A stretch of 64,000 bases of DNA. Source: Paraburkholderia sp. BL23I1N1. Lineage in GTDB: Bacteria; Pseudomonadota; Gammaproteobacteria; Burkholderiales; Burkholderiaceae. The translations under genes were made by a program, and so were the position numbers. Position 1 is the first letter of the stretch, and every line of letters starts with the position of its first letter. Location: assembly GCF_003610295.1 (NCBI RefSeq), contig NZ_RAPV01000001.1, forward strand, positions 2,480,001 to 2,544,000, in the 5' to 3' direction. The notes under the pieces were generated by a model. That model saw nothing but the letters and a program-made list of their open reading frames with translations, did no database searches and was not told the origin of the DNA. This document shows, piece by piece, positions 26,120 to 34,311 of the stretch.

Positions 26120-26998
26120 TCAATAAACCCCAGCCTCCCCCACAGGCCGATTCTTAAACCGCTTATGGACCCAATAATATTGATCAGGAATCCGTCGCAC
26201 TTGCGTCTCAAGAAACTCGGTAATGCGCCGAGCATCCACAGCAACATCATCCGAAGGAAAATCGCTTAGCGCATCAAAAATAGTCAGCTTATAACCCCGA
26301 TAGTCGGGCAAAACCTCAGTCACAAACGGCACAACCCGCGCATTCCCAGCCTTCGCCATCCGCGAAACAGAAGTCAAGGTACAAGCCGGCACCCCAAAAA
26401 ACGGCACAAACACCGAATCCCGCAGCCCAAAATCCATATCGGCGGCCAGCATCACCGGCGTGCCATCACGCAAGGCACGCAAAGCCTTCCGCACACTATC
26501 GCTACGCGGAATCATTTCCGTGCCGAAGCGCGCACGCTGCCGCTTGGCCATCGAATCGAGCAACAGGTTCGACATCGGCGTATAGAGCGACGCAACCGGG
26601 TGCCGCGTCGAATACATCATGCAACCCGCCTCGATACCGACAAAATGGAAGCCGACAAAAATCGTCGGCTTGCCTTCCATATCGTCGAGATCAATCGCAC
26701 TTTCCACTTCGACGAGACGCGCCAGCGACTGCGCGTTGCCGAACCATTGCGGGCCGCGCTCGACATAACTGCGGATCACATGACAGAAATGCGCGCGCGC
26801 GAGACGTTCACGCTCCTCGTCGCTCATGTCGGGAAAACAGAGCCTCAGATTGGTATGCACGACACGCCGGCGCGAGCTCGGCATGCGGTATAGCAGCGCA
26901 CCGATGCCGGTGCCGATACGCGCGACAACGCCGTACGGCAGGAAGGCAAATGCACGCAGCAGACCTGTCATCAGACAGATGAGAATTCGACTTTTCAC
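26120..26998 (-). CDS. Lipid A biosynthesis acyltransferase (LpxL/HtrB-like)
   Basis: A 292-residue late acyltransferase that adds a secondary acyl chain (probably laurate or similar) to lipid A at the inner membrane. It has an N-terminal hydrophobic anchor and the HFVGIE sequence (H-x4-E, near residue 113), the catalytic motif of the family, followed by CMMYSTRHPVASLYTPMSN and the PRSDSVRKALRALRDG and MLAADMDFGLRDSVFVPFFG segments. The GTG at 26998 (KSRILICLM follows) fits homologues; a GTG at 27064 would add 22 residues. The last 380 bp have strongly shifted codon choice (T-ending rather than C-ending codons) next to the gene-end repeat. Confidence 0.87.
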   Translation of the reverse strand: MKSRILICLMTGLLRAFAFLPYGVVARIGTGIGALLYRMPSSRRRVVHTNLRLCFPDMSDEERERLARAHFCHVIRSYVERGPQWFGNAQSLARLVEVESAIDLDDMEGKPTIFVGFHFVGIEAGCMMYSTRHPVASLYTPMSNLLLDSMAKRQRARFGTEMIPRSDSVRKALRALRDGTPVMLAADMDFGLRDSVFVPFFGVPACTLTSVSRMAKAGNARVVPFVTEVLPDYRGYKLTIFDALSDFPSDDVAVDARRITEFLETQVRRIPDQYYWVHKRFKNRPVGEAGVY

Positions 26999-27367
26999 GC
27001 GGTAAAGACCCGGTTGATGCTGGATGACAAACACGCCGGCCGCGGCAACCTGAGTGTTGCCCACGAGCGAAGTGGCACGCGCGCGTCAAACGGGTCTCAC
27101 GCGGCGCGACTTTTGGCGATGGGCGCCTCGCTCACGGCCAGACGCTGCGGTGCGGAAGGCTGAAACCTCTTAGGAATCGAACGTCCGTATAGGACCCGTA
27201 CGAAAGCACCGCAGGTGTGATTAAAACACACCGCAAAGGGTGGGCACAAAAACTGCCGGCCGGGCTTACCCGAATAGCGCCACCCAACCGGCGCCAGGCA
27301 GCGATTTCCCTGCCTTTTCAAAAGCTTGCGTGTGCGGCCGAGGCAAGCCGCACACGCTCGCCTTATA
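26999..27367. other. 369-bp spacer between the PBP1A end and the acyltransferase
   Basis: Contains the terminator hairpin of the PBP1A gene at its right end and presumably a promoter for the acyltransferase gene. No RNA gene or further coding sequence was recognised. Confidence 0.6.
27328..27357 (-). terminator. Terminator after PBP1A gene
   Basis: A perfect 11-bp stem (GCGTGTGCGGC and its complement) with an 8-nt loop, 10 nt after the minus-strand stop, followed in that direction by AAGCTTTTG. Confidence 0.75.
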
Positions 27368-29869
27368 TCAAGGCTTGTTCGACTCGAACAGATCCAGGAT
27401 CTGCTTCTTTTCATTCGACGAGACGCTCGGCGGCGGCACCGCCGGCGGCGTCATACCCGCCGGCCCCACACCGCCCACCGCGTCGCTCGCACCGGCAGTC
27501 GGATTCGACGAATCGAGACCGATGCTGGCCACGAAACCGTTGCCCGGCGTCATGTCCGTGTAGAACAATTCGCCGTCGATCGCGGTCACGCCGTCCGGCT
27601 GCGCGGGCTCGCTTTGCGGCACGCCACGCAGCGCGCGCTGCATGTACTCGACCCAGATCGGCAACGCGAGCTGCGCGCCGAACTCGCGGCTGCCGAGGCT
27701 CTTCGGCTGGTCGTAACCCATCCACGCCACCGCCACCAGCGATTGTTGATAGCCGGCGAACCAGCCGTCCTTCGCGTCGTTGGTCGTACCCGTCTTGCCC
27801 TGCAAGTCCGAACGATGCAGCACATTGGTGCCCGCGCCCGTGCCGGCCGTGGCCACCGAATGCAGCAGGCTGTTCATGATGTACGCGTTACGCGGTTCGA
27901 GCGTGCGCGGCGCGTCCCGGCCCGCCGTCAACGGTTGCGCTTTCGAGAGCGGCTGGCCGCGCGCATCCGTCACCTCGTTGATCAGATACGGATTGATGCG
28001 GTAGCCCCCGTTCGCGAACACCGAGTAGGCGCCCGCCGATTGCAGCGGCGTGACGAGACCGGCGCCGAGCGCCATCGGCAGATACGGCGGGGTCTTGTCG
28101 GCGTCGAAACCGAAACGCTGCGTGACAAAATCCTGCGCGTACTTGGTGCCGATGAACGACAGGATGCGGATCGACACCAGGTTCTTCGACTTCTGCAACG
28201 CAAGGCGCATCGGCATCGGACCGTCCGGCTGGTCGTCGTCCTTCGGCTCCCAGGCGTCGCCGCCCGGCGTGCTCGGCGGGAAGTACAGCGGCGCGTCGTT
28301 GATGATCGTGGCCGGTCCGAGCCCCTTGTCGAGCGCCGCCGAATAGATGAACGGCTTGAAGCTCGAACCCGGCTGGCGCCACGCCTGCGTAATGTGATTA
28401 AACTTGTTCTTGTTGAAGTCGAAGCCGCCCACCAGCGCGCGAATCGCGCCGTCCTGCGGGGTGAGCGACACCAGTGCGCCCTCCACTTGCGGAAGCTGGG
28501 TGATCTGCCAGTTGCCGTTCTCGTCGGCAACGAGGCGAACAATCGAGCCCGGCTTGATCTTCGTGGCGGCCGCCGCGCGCGCGGAAAGCGCACCGGCTGC
28601 GAAGCGCAGGCCGTCGCCGCTGATCGTCACTTCGGTGCCGTCGACCAGTTGCGCCTTCACCTGCTTCGGATTCGCGTCCGTCACCACGGCGGCGATGATT
28701 TCGCCGTTGTCGGGGTGATCGGTGAGCGCGTCGTCGATGGTCTGATCGCGGTCGTCGCCCGGTGCGGGCAGTTGCACGAAGCCCTCCGGTCCGCGATAGC
28801 CGTGGCGCCGCTCGTAGTCCATCACGCCCTTGCGCACCGCGCGATAGGCGGCTTCCTGGTCGGCGGAATCGATCGTGGTGGTCACGTTCAGGCCGCGCGT
28901 ATAGGTTTCGTCCTTGTACTGCGCGTACATCATCTGGCGAACCATTTCGGCGATGTACTCGGCATGCACGCTGTATTCGTTGCCCGCGTTCTTGGTGTGG
29001 ATCTCTTCCTTGACGGCCTGGTCGTACTGATCCTGGCTGATGTATTTCAGTTCGAGCATGCGCTTCAGAATGTATTCCTGACGGATCTTCGCGCGCTTCG
29101 GATTGACCACCGGGTTATACGCGGACGGCGCCTTCGGCAAGCCCGCCAGCATCGCGGCTTCGGCAAGCGTAATGTCTTTCAGATCCTTGCCGAAATACAC
29201 GCGCGCGGCCGCGGCAAAACCGTACGAGCGCTCGCCCAGATAAATCTGGTTCATGTAGACCTCAAGGATCTGATCCTTGGTCATCGCGCGCTCGATCTTG
29301 TACGCGAGCATCATTTCGTAAATCTTGCGCGTGTAGGTCTTCTCGCTCGAGAGGAAGAAGTTACGCGCCACCTGCATCGTGATCGTGCTCGCCCCCTGCG
29401 AGGCACCGCCGTGCGTAATGTCGGAAATACCCGCGCGCAAAATGCCGACGAAGTCGACGCCGCCATGCTCGTAGAAGCGATAGTCTTCGATCGCGAGCAC
29501 GGCCTTCTTCATCTGATCCGGAATGTCCTGGAAGCGCACGATGCTGCGCCGCTCTTCGCCGAACTCGCCGATCAACACGTGATCCGCGGTGTACACCCGC
29601 AACGGCACCTTCGGGCGATAGTCGGTCAGCGCGTCGAGCGACGGCAGTTGCGGCCCCATCACCACGAGCGCGTAACCGACAATCAGCGCGCCCACCACGG
29701 CGATCGTCGCCAGCAGACTGACAAACCAGATGGTGATGCTCGCGCCGATCGAACGGCGGCCGGGCTCAGCGTCGCGCGAAGCAGCGTTGCGTCCTGGAGT
29801 GCGGTGGTAGGAGTCCCGGTCTTCACCAGCCGGAGAATTTGAAGAATGCGGTCGTTTGATGATTGGCAT
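27368..29869 (-). CDS. mrcA: Penicillin-binding protein 1A (bifunctional class A PBP)
   Basis: An 833-residue class A PBP that polymerises and cross-links peptidoglycan in the periplasm. After a polar cytoplasmic N-terminus comes one membrane anchor (about residues 45-68). The glycosyltransferase-51 domain follows, with catalytic Glu in AIEDYRFYEHGGVD (about 127), then GASTITMQVARNFF and EVYMNQIYLG. An OB-like insert precedes the transpeptidase domain, with SSFK (catalytic Ser) in PGSSFKPFIYSAA, SKN in KSKNLVSIRIL, and KTGTTNDAKDGWFAGY. The start at 29869 (MPIIKRPHSS) is the most plausible ATG. A strong terminator follows. Confidence 0.93.
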   Translation of the reverse strand: MPIIKRPHSSNSPAGEDRDSYHRTPGRNAASRDAEPGRRSIGASITIWFVSLLATIAVVGALIVGYALVVMGPQLPSLDALTDYRPKVPLRVYTADHVLIGEFGEERRSIVRFQDIPDQMKKAVLAIEDYRFYEHGGVDFVGILRAGISDITHGGASQGASTITMQVARNFFLSSEKTYTRKIYEMMLAYKIERAMTKDQILEVYMNQIYLGERSYGFAAAARVYFGKDLKDITLAEAAMLAGLPKAPSAYNPVVNPKRAKIRQEYILKRMLELKYISQDQYDQAVKEEIHTKNAGNEYSVHAEYIAEMVRQMMYAQYKDETYTRGLNVTTTIDSADQEAAYRAVRKGVMDYERRHGYRGPEGFVQLPAPGDDRDQTIDDALTDHPDNGEIIAAVVTDANPKQVKAQLVDGTEVTISGDGLRFAAGALSARAAAATKIKPGSIVRLVADENGNWQITQLPQVEGALVSLTPQDGAIRALVGGFDFNKNKFNHITQAWRQPGSSFKPFIYSAALDKGLGPATIINDAPLYFPPSTPGGDAWEPKDDDQPDGPMPMRLALQKSKNLVSIRILSFIGTKYAQDFVTQRFGFDADKTPPYLPMALGAGLVTPLQSAGAYSVFANGGYRINPYLINEVTDARGQPLSKAQPLTAGRDAPRTLEPRNAYIMNSLLHSVATAGTGAGTNVLHRSDLQGKTGTTNDAKDGWFAGYQQSLVAVAWMGYDQPKSLGSREFGAQLALPIWVEYMQRALRGVPQSEPAQPDGVTAIDGELFYTDMTPGNGFVASIGLDSSNPTAGASDAVGGVGPAGMTPPAVPPPSVSSNEKKQILDLFESNKP

Positions 29870-30320
29870 GACTGGAATAGTGGGCGCGTCACAGCAAGCG
29901 GGCTGCATGAGGCGCAAAACACCGCGCGGCCCTTACGCCCCCGGGCGGCCGCACGGCACGCCCAGAGCATCGTCCGGCGCAACGTAACAGCGCATTTTAA
30001 AGAAATCAAGCGCCGTCCAAGACAGTTTTTTTGTAAGAATTCCCTTCGTGTGGTGTCGCGACAGTAGATCGCGGCAGTCAGACAAGCGCCCGGCGCCGCC
30101 TGCCCGGGTTATCCCCAGAAAATGTTGAAAGGCCTGTGGACAAGCCCGCCGGAAACGTTACAACTCGTTGATGTCACGGGATTTTCATGTCGCGCCCGTT
30201 CCGCATCGGTGCAACTCGTCATATGATGGACTCGGCGCGCGAGTCGTCATCGACGCGCGCGACGGCGTACGCAAAATACACGCCTTGAACCGCCAATGCC
30301 AACAAGTATGCGAGCCGACC
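29870..30320. other. 451-bp divergent spacer
   Basis: Contains the promoter regions of the PBP1A gene and the plus-strand RHH-like gene, and a fourth copy of the DnaA-box-like repeat at about 30109-30180. No gene is seen. Confidence 0.6.
30109..30180. repeat. Fourth copy of the DnaA-box-like repeat
   Basis: Begins TTATCCCCAGAAAATGTTGA, continues AGGCCTGTGGACAA, then a TTAC..CTCGTTGA stretch. It matches the three units at 25389-25775 in both order and spacing of the conserved blocks. Confidence 0.7.
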
Positions 30321-30935
30321 ATGAACAAGCCCAGCGAACGCATCGTCGTATTTGTCACGACCGCGCAGAAACGCGCGATCGCCGCCATCGCCGAAGACCT
30401 GGGGATTAGCGTCAGCGAACTGATGCGGCGCGCGGTGTTGAGCTTCGGCGCGACCAGCGAGCAGGTGAAAGCGGCCAGCATCGTCGACCGGTTGCGCGCG
30501 CCGCGTGCGCCGGACGCGCTCGACGCGGCGCTGCAGCGTGTCGCGCGCGGTACGCGCCACGCACGCGCGGCGCTCCCGCCGGCCTTGCAAACCCACGGTG
30601 ACAACGAAGCCGCTGCACCGGCGCAAAGCGCGACCGCATCGCAGGCGGAAGAATTGTTGGGCACGCCCGCGGGTGCAAGCCCAGGGCCGCTGTTGCCGGC
30701 CGGGGTTATGGCCGCGCTCACCGCCACCGCCGAGGAAATCGAAGCCGCCGCGGCCGCCGAAGCCGTGGCGCGCGTCGCCGCTGCCAAAGCGGTGACCATT
30801 GCGGACTCGGCGCAGAAACCAGGCGACGTGGAAACGCCATTGCGCAATGTGCTCAAGCGCCCGCGCCTCGATGCCGCGCGGGACGAAGACGATCCGCAAA
30901 GCGATCCGAGCACGGAAGGTGGCCGCTTCGCCTAA
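30321..30935 (+). CDS. Hypothetical protein with ribbon-helix-helix-like N-terminus
   Basis: A 204-residue protein. Residues about 6-50 (RIVVFVTTAQKRAIAAIAEDLGISVSELMRRAVLSF) resemble a ribbon-helix-helix or CopG-like fold: a short strand then two helices. The rest is low-complexity and rich in Ala, Pro, Glu and Arg, probably disordered. DNA binding is possible but unproven. The ATG at 30321 is chosen; an upstream ATG at 30306 is in frame. Confidence 0.6.
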   Translation: MNKPSERIVVFVTTAQKRAIAAIAEDLGISVSELMRRAVLSFGATSEQVKAASIVDRLRAPRAPDALDAALQRVARGTRHARAALPPALQTHGDNEAAAPAQSATASQAEELLGTPAGASPGPLLPAGVMAALTATAEEIEAAAAAEAVARVAAAKAVTIADSAQKPGDVETPLRNVLKRPRLDAARDEDDPQSDPSTEGGRFA

Positions 30936-31410
30936 AACGGAGGTTGAGCGGCGAGACGGCCTGGCCCACGGCGCATCGATGCGTATCAGTGCGCGGCTGC
31001 TCAAACGCCAGCAAGCCGCCCTCACGCCGCGCCTGTTCACATGCGCGACACCCGTCACGTGGACACTCGCCCTGCGGACAGCCGCCGTATGGATGCCCGC
31101 CGCACGGATGCCCGCCGCACACAAATTCGGCGATTATGTCATCGCGCCCTTTAAGGCGGTTTTAAGAGAATGCGTGGTGTAATATCCGCGAACGGCTGAT
31201 TGATACACCGCGCGTTTTAACCACCAAGGCAGTTTGCAATTCAGTTTCAAAACCGTAAATTTTCGGCGCCGCTATTGCAATTGGCGAGTGCGCCCCTAAC
31301 TCCGGTCCGAACGTTGCGCAGCTTCTCGCGCAGCGGCGTAAAGTAGCATTGGAAAGCAGTTAAAGCGCGTGGGAATTATTCAGCGCCGATTTCATTCTTT
31401 GGAGGTTTTC
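30936..31410. other. 475-bp spacer before pspA
   Basis: Contains a 15-bp tandem duplication (GGATGCCCGCCGCAC at 31091-31105 and 31106-31120) and an AT-richer stretch (about 31140-31300) that likely holds the pspA promoter. A 127-codon open frame here lacks coding signs. Confidence 0.5.
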
Positions 31411-32091
31411 ATGTCGCTTTTTGACAGCATTTCGCGCACGCTTAAAGGTCTCCTGAACGACGCAGCCGATTCCGTGCAAGATCCGTCGCGCGATTCGCGC
31501 CAGATTGTGCGCGAACTCGACGAGAGCATCGCTAAAGCCGAGAACTCGCTGATCGAGATTCAGGCGCAAGTCGCCACGCAGCAAAGCAAGCGCGATGTTG
31601 CCGCCGACAAGGCGAAGAAGTACGAAGACGGCGCGAAGCGCGCGCTGCAATCCGGCGACGAAGCGCTTGCGCGCGAAGCCCTCGGCGCGCAAGCCACGGC
31701 CGAAGCCGAGCGCGATGCGCTGGCACGGGAACTGACTACGCTGGAGCCGTCGGTTGATCAATTGAAGAGCCAGATCGACGACATGCGTACCCGTCGTAAC
31801 GACCTGAACGCGCGCTCGAACATTCTGCAAGCCAAGCAGCAGATCGCTGAGGCTAAAGACGTTGCAGCTACCGCGTTGGGCGGTATCGGTGGCAAGAATC
31901 TGTCCGAAGATTTCCAGAAGCTCGAAGACAAGGTTGCGTTGTCGAATGCCCGTTCCGACGCGCGCCTGAATACGGCCGACGTGAAGAGCGGCAAAGCGCT
32001 CGACGACAAGCTCGCGGATCTGAACCGCGGCCCGTCCGTCGAAGATCGTCTCGAAGCGTTGAAGAAGCAGATCAACACGCCTGCCCAGTAA
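31411..32091 (+). CDS. pspA: PspA/IM30 family protein
   Basis: A 226-residue, almost wholly coiled-coil protein of the PspA/Vipp1 family. The N-terminus (MSLFDSISRTLKGLLNDAADSVQDPSRDSRQIVRELDESIAKAE) gives the amphipathic helix and first heptads, and charged helices run to residue about 200. Members assemble on the inner membrane face to preserve integrity under stress. Here there is no PspF-like regulator; the partner is a TPR membrane protein 116 nt downstream. The ribosome binding site is TTGGAGG. Confidence 0.88.
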   Translation: MSLFDSISRTLKGLLNDAADSVQDPSRDSRQIVRELDESIAKAENSLIEIQAQVATQQSKRDVAADKAKKYEDGAKRALQSGDEALAREALGAQATAEAERDALARELTTLEPSVDQLKSQIDDMRTRRNDLNARSNILQAKQQIAEAKDVAATALGGIGGKNLSEDFQKLEDKVALSNARSDARLNTADVKSGKALDDKLADLNRGPSVEDRLEALKKQINTPAQ

Positions 32092-32207
32092 TTACGTCAG
32101 CATTGAATACCGGCTGCCGCGACGAGCGCAGCCGGTATGCCGGGCCACCGGAATGCCGGCCGCCGGAATCGATTGAAGGAGACGGGTGCAACGCACCCGG
32201 TCCGTAA

Positions 32208-33386
32208 ATGAAAAAATTTCTCGCAAGCGCATTCGCCTCACTGATGTTCGTATCGGCCGCGGCGTTCGCAGTGCCGACGGTCCAGCAGATCGAATCCGCC
32301 ATGGCGCAAGGCAACTGGCAACAAGCCGATGCCGGTTTGAGCGAAGTGCTGCAGGCGCATCCGAACAATGCACGCGCGCACTATCTGTACAGCCAGGTGC
32401 TCGATCGCGAAGGCCGCTCTGCCGACGCCCTCGCCCAGGTGCAACAGGCCAAGACGCTCGACCCGCAAATCCGCTTCACCGACCCGACCCGTTTCGCGCA
32501 AACCGAAGCGCGTATCCGCAAGAACGCGGAGCGCGCCGGCGCCGCCGGCGGCAACACCACGAGCCGCGCGGCCAACCCGTTCGTGCAGCAGAATTCGCCA
32601 GCCGTGCAGCAGCAGTCGGCGATGGTGCCGCAAGCGCCGCAACGGCATGGTCCCGGCATGGGCATGTGGGTCGGCATCATTCTCCTGATCGGCGTGATCG
32701 CGCTGGTGCTGCGCTGGACATTGCGCCGCGCCCGCTCGCAAGACGATTCGCGCGCCGACGACGATCGTCGCGTGCAGCTCAAGCGCGCCACCGAGATGCT
32801 CAACGCCGTGCGTTCGTTGAAGCTCGACGTGAAGCTCTCCACCGTGCCAGGCCATGAGGCGCTGGAGAAAGAAGTCGAATCGACCGAAGAGCAATTGCGT
32901 GGTCTCGTCGAATCGCTGTCGAACAGCAAGAATCCGGTGCCGCCGTATCAGCTCGACGAACTGGAGCAGCGCATCGCCAGCATGCGCGCCCGCGCCGAGG
33001 GGCGGCCCGATCCGTATGCCGCACCGGCCGCCGGCACGCAGCAGTCGCCGTATGCGCAGGAAGCCGAGCGTTTCGGCAACCCGCCGCAGGCGCCCTATCC
33101 GCAGCAGCAGCCACAGGTCATCGTGCAACAAGGTGGCAGCGGTTTCGGCGGCGGCATGGGCGGTCTGCTGACCGGCGTGCTGCTTGGCGAGGCGCTGAAT
33201 TCCGGGCGTGATCGCGTCGTGGAGCGCGATGTCATCGTCGATGACGAAACGCGTCGCCGGGGCGGTGACGGCGGCAATGGCGGCGGCCTCGACTTTGGCC
33301 AGGGCTCGAATGACTGGAGCGACAACAGCGGCGGCGGCGTCGACTTGGGTAGCAATGACGATTCCAGCAGTTGGAGCGATACCTGA
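32208..33386 (+). CDS. TPR-containing membrane protein paired with PspA
   Basis: A 392-residue protein. A signal-like hydrophobic N-terminus (residues 1-23) is followed by a tetratricopeptide-like region (about 25-100; WQQADAGLSEVLQAHPNNARAHYLYSQVLDREGRSADAL), a Gln/Ala linker, one membrane helix near 150-170 (MGMWVGIILLIGVIALVLRW), a coiled-coil (about 190-265), a Pro/Gln-rich linker, and a Gly/Asp/Ser-rich tail containing GGGMGGLLTGVLLGEAL. It is probably an inner-membrane partner of the PspA encoded upstream. A strong terminator follows, closing a two-gene unit. Confidence 0.7.
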   Translation: MKKFLASAFASLMFVSAAAFAVPTVQQIESAMAQGNWQQADAGLSEVLQAHPNNARAHYLYSQVLDREGRSADALAQVQQAKTLDPQIRFTDPTRFAQTEARIRKNAERAGAAGGNTTSRAANPFVQQNSPAVQQQSAMVPQAPQRHGPGMGMWVGIILLIGVIALVLRWTLRRARSQDDSRADDDRRVQLKRATEMLNAVRSLKLDVKLSTVPGHEALEKEVESTEEQLRGLVESLSNSKNPVPPYQLDELEQRIASMRARAEGRPDPYAAPAAGTQQSPYAQEAERFGNPPQAPYPQQQPQVIVQQGGSGFGGGMGGLLTGVLLGEALNSGRDRVVERDVIVDDETRRRGGDGGNGGGLDFGQGSNDWSDNSGGGVDLGSNDDSSSWSDT

Positions 33387-33450
33387 GAAACGCAGCGCCA
33401 GTTTGCTTGAGATGCAGCTAATCAAACGCTGAACAATCAAGCGCAATGAA

Positions 33451-33480
33451 AACAGGCTCCTGAACGGAGCCTGTTTTTTT
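33451..33480 (+). terminator. Rho-independent terminator after the pspA unit
   Basis: AACAGGCTCC and GGAGCCTGTT arms with a 5-nt loop, followed by a T-run. Confidence 0.93.
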
Positions 33481-33493
33481 ATGTCGATTCTCT

Positions 33494-34165
33494 TTACGCC
33501 CTCGCCGGCTCATGTTGCGCCAGCAGCATCGACCCCGCGAACAGGCGGACGATGAAACGCTCTGCATACGCGACCAGCGCTTCCCGGCGCGCGGCATCCC
33601 CTTCGATGTATTCCGCCGACAGGTGAAACAGTTGCAGCACGATCTGCGTGCAGACTTCGTCGACGGTTGCGCGGGCGAGCGTCGGCATCAGCTCCAGTTG
33701 CACCACGTCGTCCGCCATTTCCGCCGACACCTCGTGCAGATTCGCCCGCACCGCTTCACGCAGCGCCCGCGAGGTGCCGTGATACTCGGCCAGCGCGCTC
33801 AGAAACGCCTCGCGATTCTCCAGCGCAAACGCAAAGAACGCCACACACGCGCGACGCGGCACGCTTTGCGGCTCATCGTGCGCCGCCAGCCAGCGCTCGC
33901 GCCGCAGCATCGGCCGCAAGCGGCGGCTCACCGATTCGACCGCCTCGCGCGCCAGGTCGTCGAGCGTGTCGAAATGGCGATAGAACGTGTTGGGATTCAG
34001 CCCCGCCTCGCGCGCCAGTTCGCGCAAACCGAGACTTGCAAAGCTGCGCCCGCCCGCGGTCAGACGCAACGCGGCTTCGATCAGCTTGCGCTTGCCGGGC
34101 GGAAGGTCCTGCCCGGCACCAGCGCCATGGTCCGCGGCGGGCGCCGCTTCAGGTACTGGGTTCAT
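33494..34165 (-). CDS. TetR-family regulator, divergent from monooxygenase genes
   Basis: A 223-residue TetR regulator. The HTH spans about residues 28-75 (KLIEAALRLTAGGRSFASLGLRELAREAGLNPNTFYRHFDTLDD). The N-terminus is Ala/Pro/Gly-rich. It is divergent from a Baeyer-Villiger-type monooxygenase and an alpha/beta hydrolase, and the spacer holds a 13-bp perfect inverted repeat, so it likely represses that pair. The inducer is probably a substrate of the monooxygenase. Confidence 0.87.
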   Translation of the reverse strand: MNPVPEAAPAADHGAGAGQDLPPGKRKLIEAALRLTAGGRSFASLGLRELAREAGLNPNTFYRHFDTLDDLAREAVESVSRRLRPMLRRERWLAAHDEPQSVPRRACVAFFAFALENREAFLSALAEYHGTSRALREAVRANLHEVSAEMADDVVQLELMPTLARATVDEVCTQIVLQLFHLSAEYIEGDAARREALVAYAERFIVRLFAGSMLLAQHEPARA

Positions 34166-34232
34166 GAGCTTTCAGTCAGAGCGCGGCTCGTGCGTTTAAT
34201 AGTCGTACTCTAAACGATCTTGACGCGAAGTG

Positions 34233-34276
34233 TACAGTTGTCTACCCTGCGCGTTATGCGGATGTAGACAACTGTA
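34233..34276. promoter_or_regulatory. Inverted-repeat operator for the TetR/BVMO pair
   Basis: TACAGTTGTCTAC (34233-34245) and its exact complement GTAGACAACTGTA (34264-34276) are separated by 18 bp, a centre-to-centre distance of 31 bp (about three helical turns). The element ends 35 bp before the monooxygenase start codon, so a bound repressor would cover its promoter. Confidence 0.75.
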
Positions 34277-34311
34277 GACATCCGAATTTTGCCTATCTCC
34301 GGAGACCTGCC

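Noticed and set aside
27326..29842. An 838-codon plus-strand open frame opposite the PBP1A gene
   Set aside because: It is an antisense shadow: the minus-strand PBP1A has all catalytic motifs, while this frame is Arg/His-rich with no domain pattern. High GC content removes stop codons from the reverse frame.
30799..31182. A 127-codon plus frame downstream of the RHH-like gene
   Set aside because: It overlaps the end of the RHH-like gene in another frame, is Arg/Pro-rich, and includes the 15-bp tandem duplication; no ribosome binding site or domain.
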